The translations under genes were made by a program, and so were the position numbers. The notes under the pieces are model-generated. The model searched no databases, was not told where the DNA came from, and was given only the letters and a program-made list of their open reading frames with translations. 6,935 bases of DNA from Desulfocapsa sp. (GTDB lineage: Bacteria > Desulfobacterota > Desulfobulbia > Desulfobulbales > Desulfocapsaceae). Positions 6,914 to 6,935 of this stretch are shown here, piece after piece (the stretch's first letter is position 1; each line of letters begins with the position of its first letter). The DNA lies in contig JAOZTO010000135.1 in the NCBI GenBank assembly GCA_029942265.1, forward strand, positions 1-6,935. The letters are read 5' to 3'.

Positions 6914-6935
6914 CCAATCCTCCCCAAATTCATCA

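Noticed and set aside
1..6935. Defence island, CRISPR array, prophage or novel multi-gene cassette
   Set aside because: Every gene belongs to a well-known core family and no clustered repeats or unknown reading frames of useful size remain.

Overview
The window looks like chromosomal DNA of a sulfate-reducing (or sulfur-disproportionating) bacterium of the Desulfobacterota, probably near Desulfobulbales. The reasons are a reductive-type dissimilatory sulfite reductase alpha gene (dsrA) followed by the start of dsrB, and a primary-sigma-type RpoD with a large non-conserved insert. The lineage call is inference from protein character. The DNA is moderately AT-rich by eye. No tRNA, rRNA, CRISPR array, complete mobile element or prophage gene is visible.

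All six genes are on the minus strand, so transcription runs from high to low coordinates: rpoD (6913-5291, possibly extending past the right edge), dprA (5255-4149), rpe (4000-3320), pgi (3315-1723), dsrA (1460-180) and the first 41 codons of dsrB (124 to the left edge). No stretch longer than 262 bp lacks a gene.

There are two functional blocks. The first is a housekeeping set: a sigma factor, a single-strand-DNA/RecA loader used in transformation, and two sugar-phosphate isomerizing enzymes. rpoD and dprA are 35 nt apart. rpe and pgi are 4 nt apart, with the pgi Shine-Dalgarno inside the end of rpe. A possible terminator separates dprA from rpe. The second block is the core of dissimilatory sulfite reduction, dsrA-dsrB. 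It has its own near-consensus sigma-70 promoter in the 262-bp pgi-dsrA gap, and both dsr genes have strong AAGGAGG ribosome-binding sites.

The most interesting material is non-coding. Two matching inverted repeats (CTGAAT-N4-ATTCA on the transcribed strand) bracket the dsrA promoter, one about 70 bp upstream of the predicted start of transcription and one right at it, which looks like a two-operator repressor arrangement. Separately, a 31-bp repeat (27/31 identical) occurs in the same orientation just before dprA and just before rpe. I found no clearly novel multi-gene system; the coding content is ordinary.
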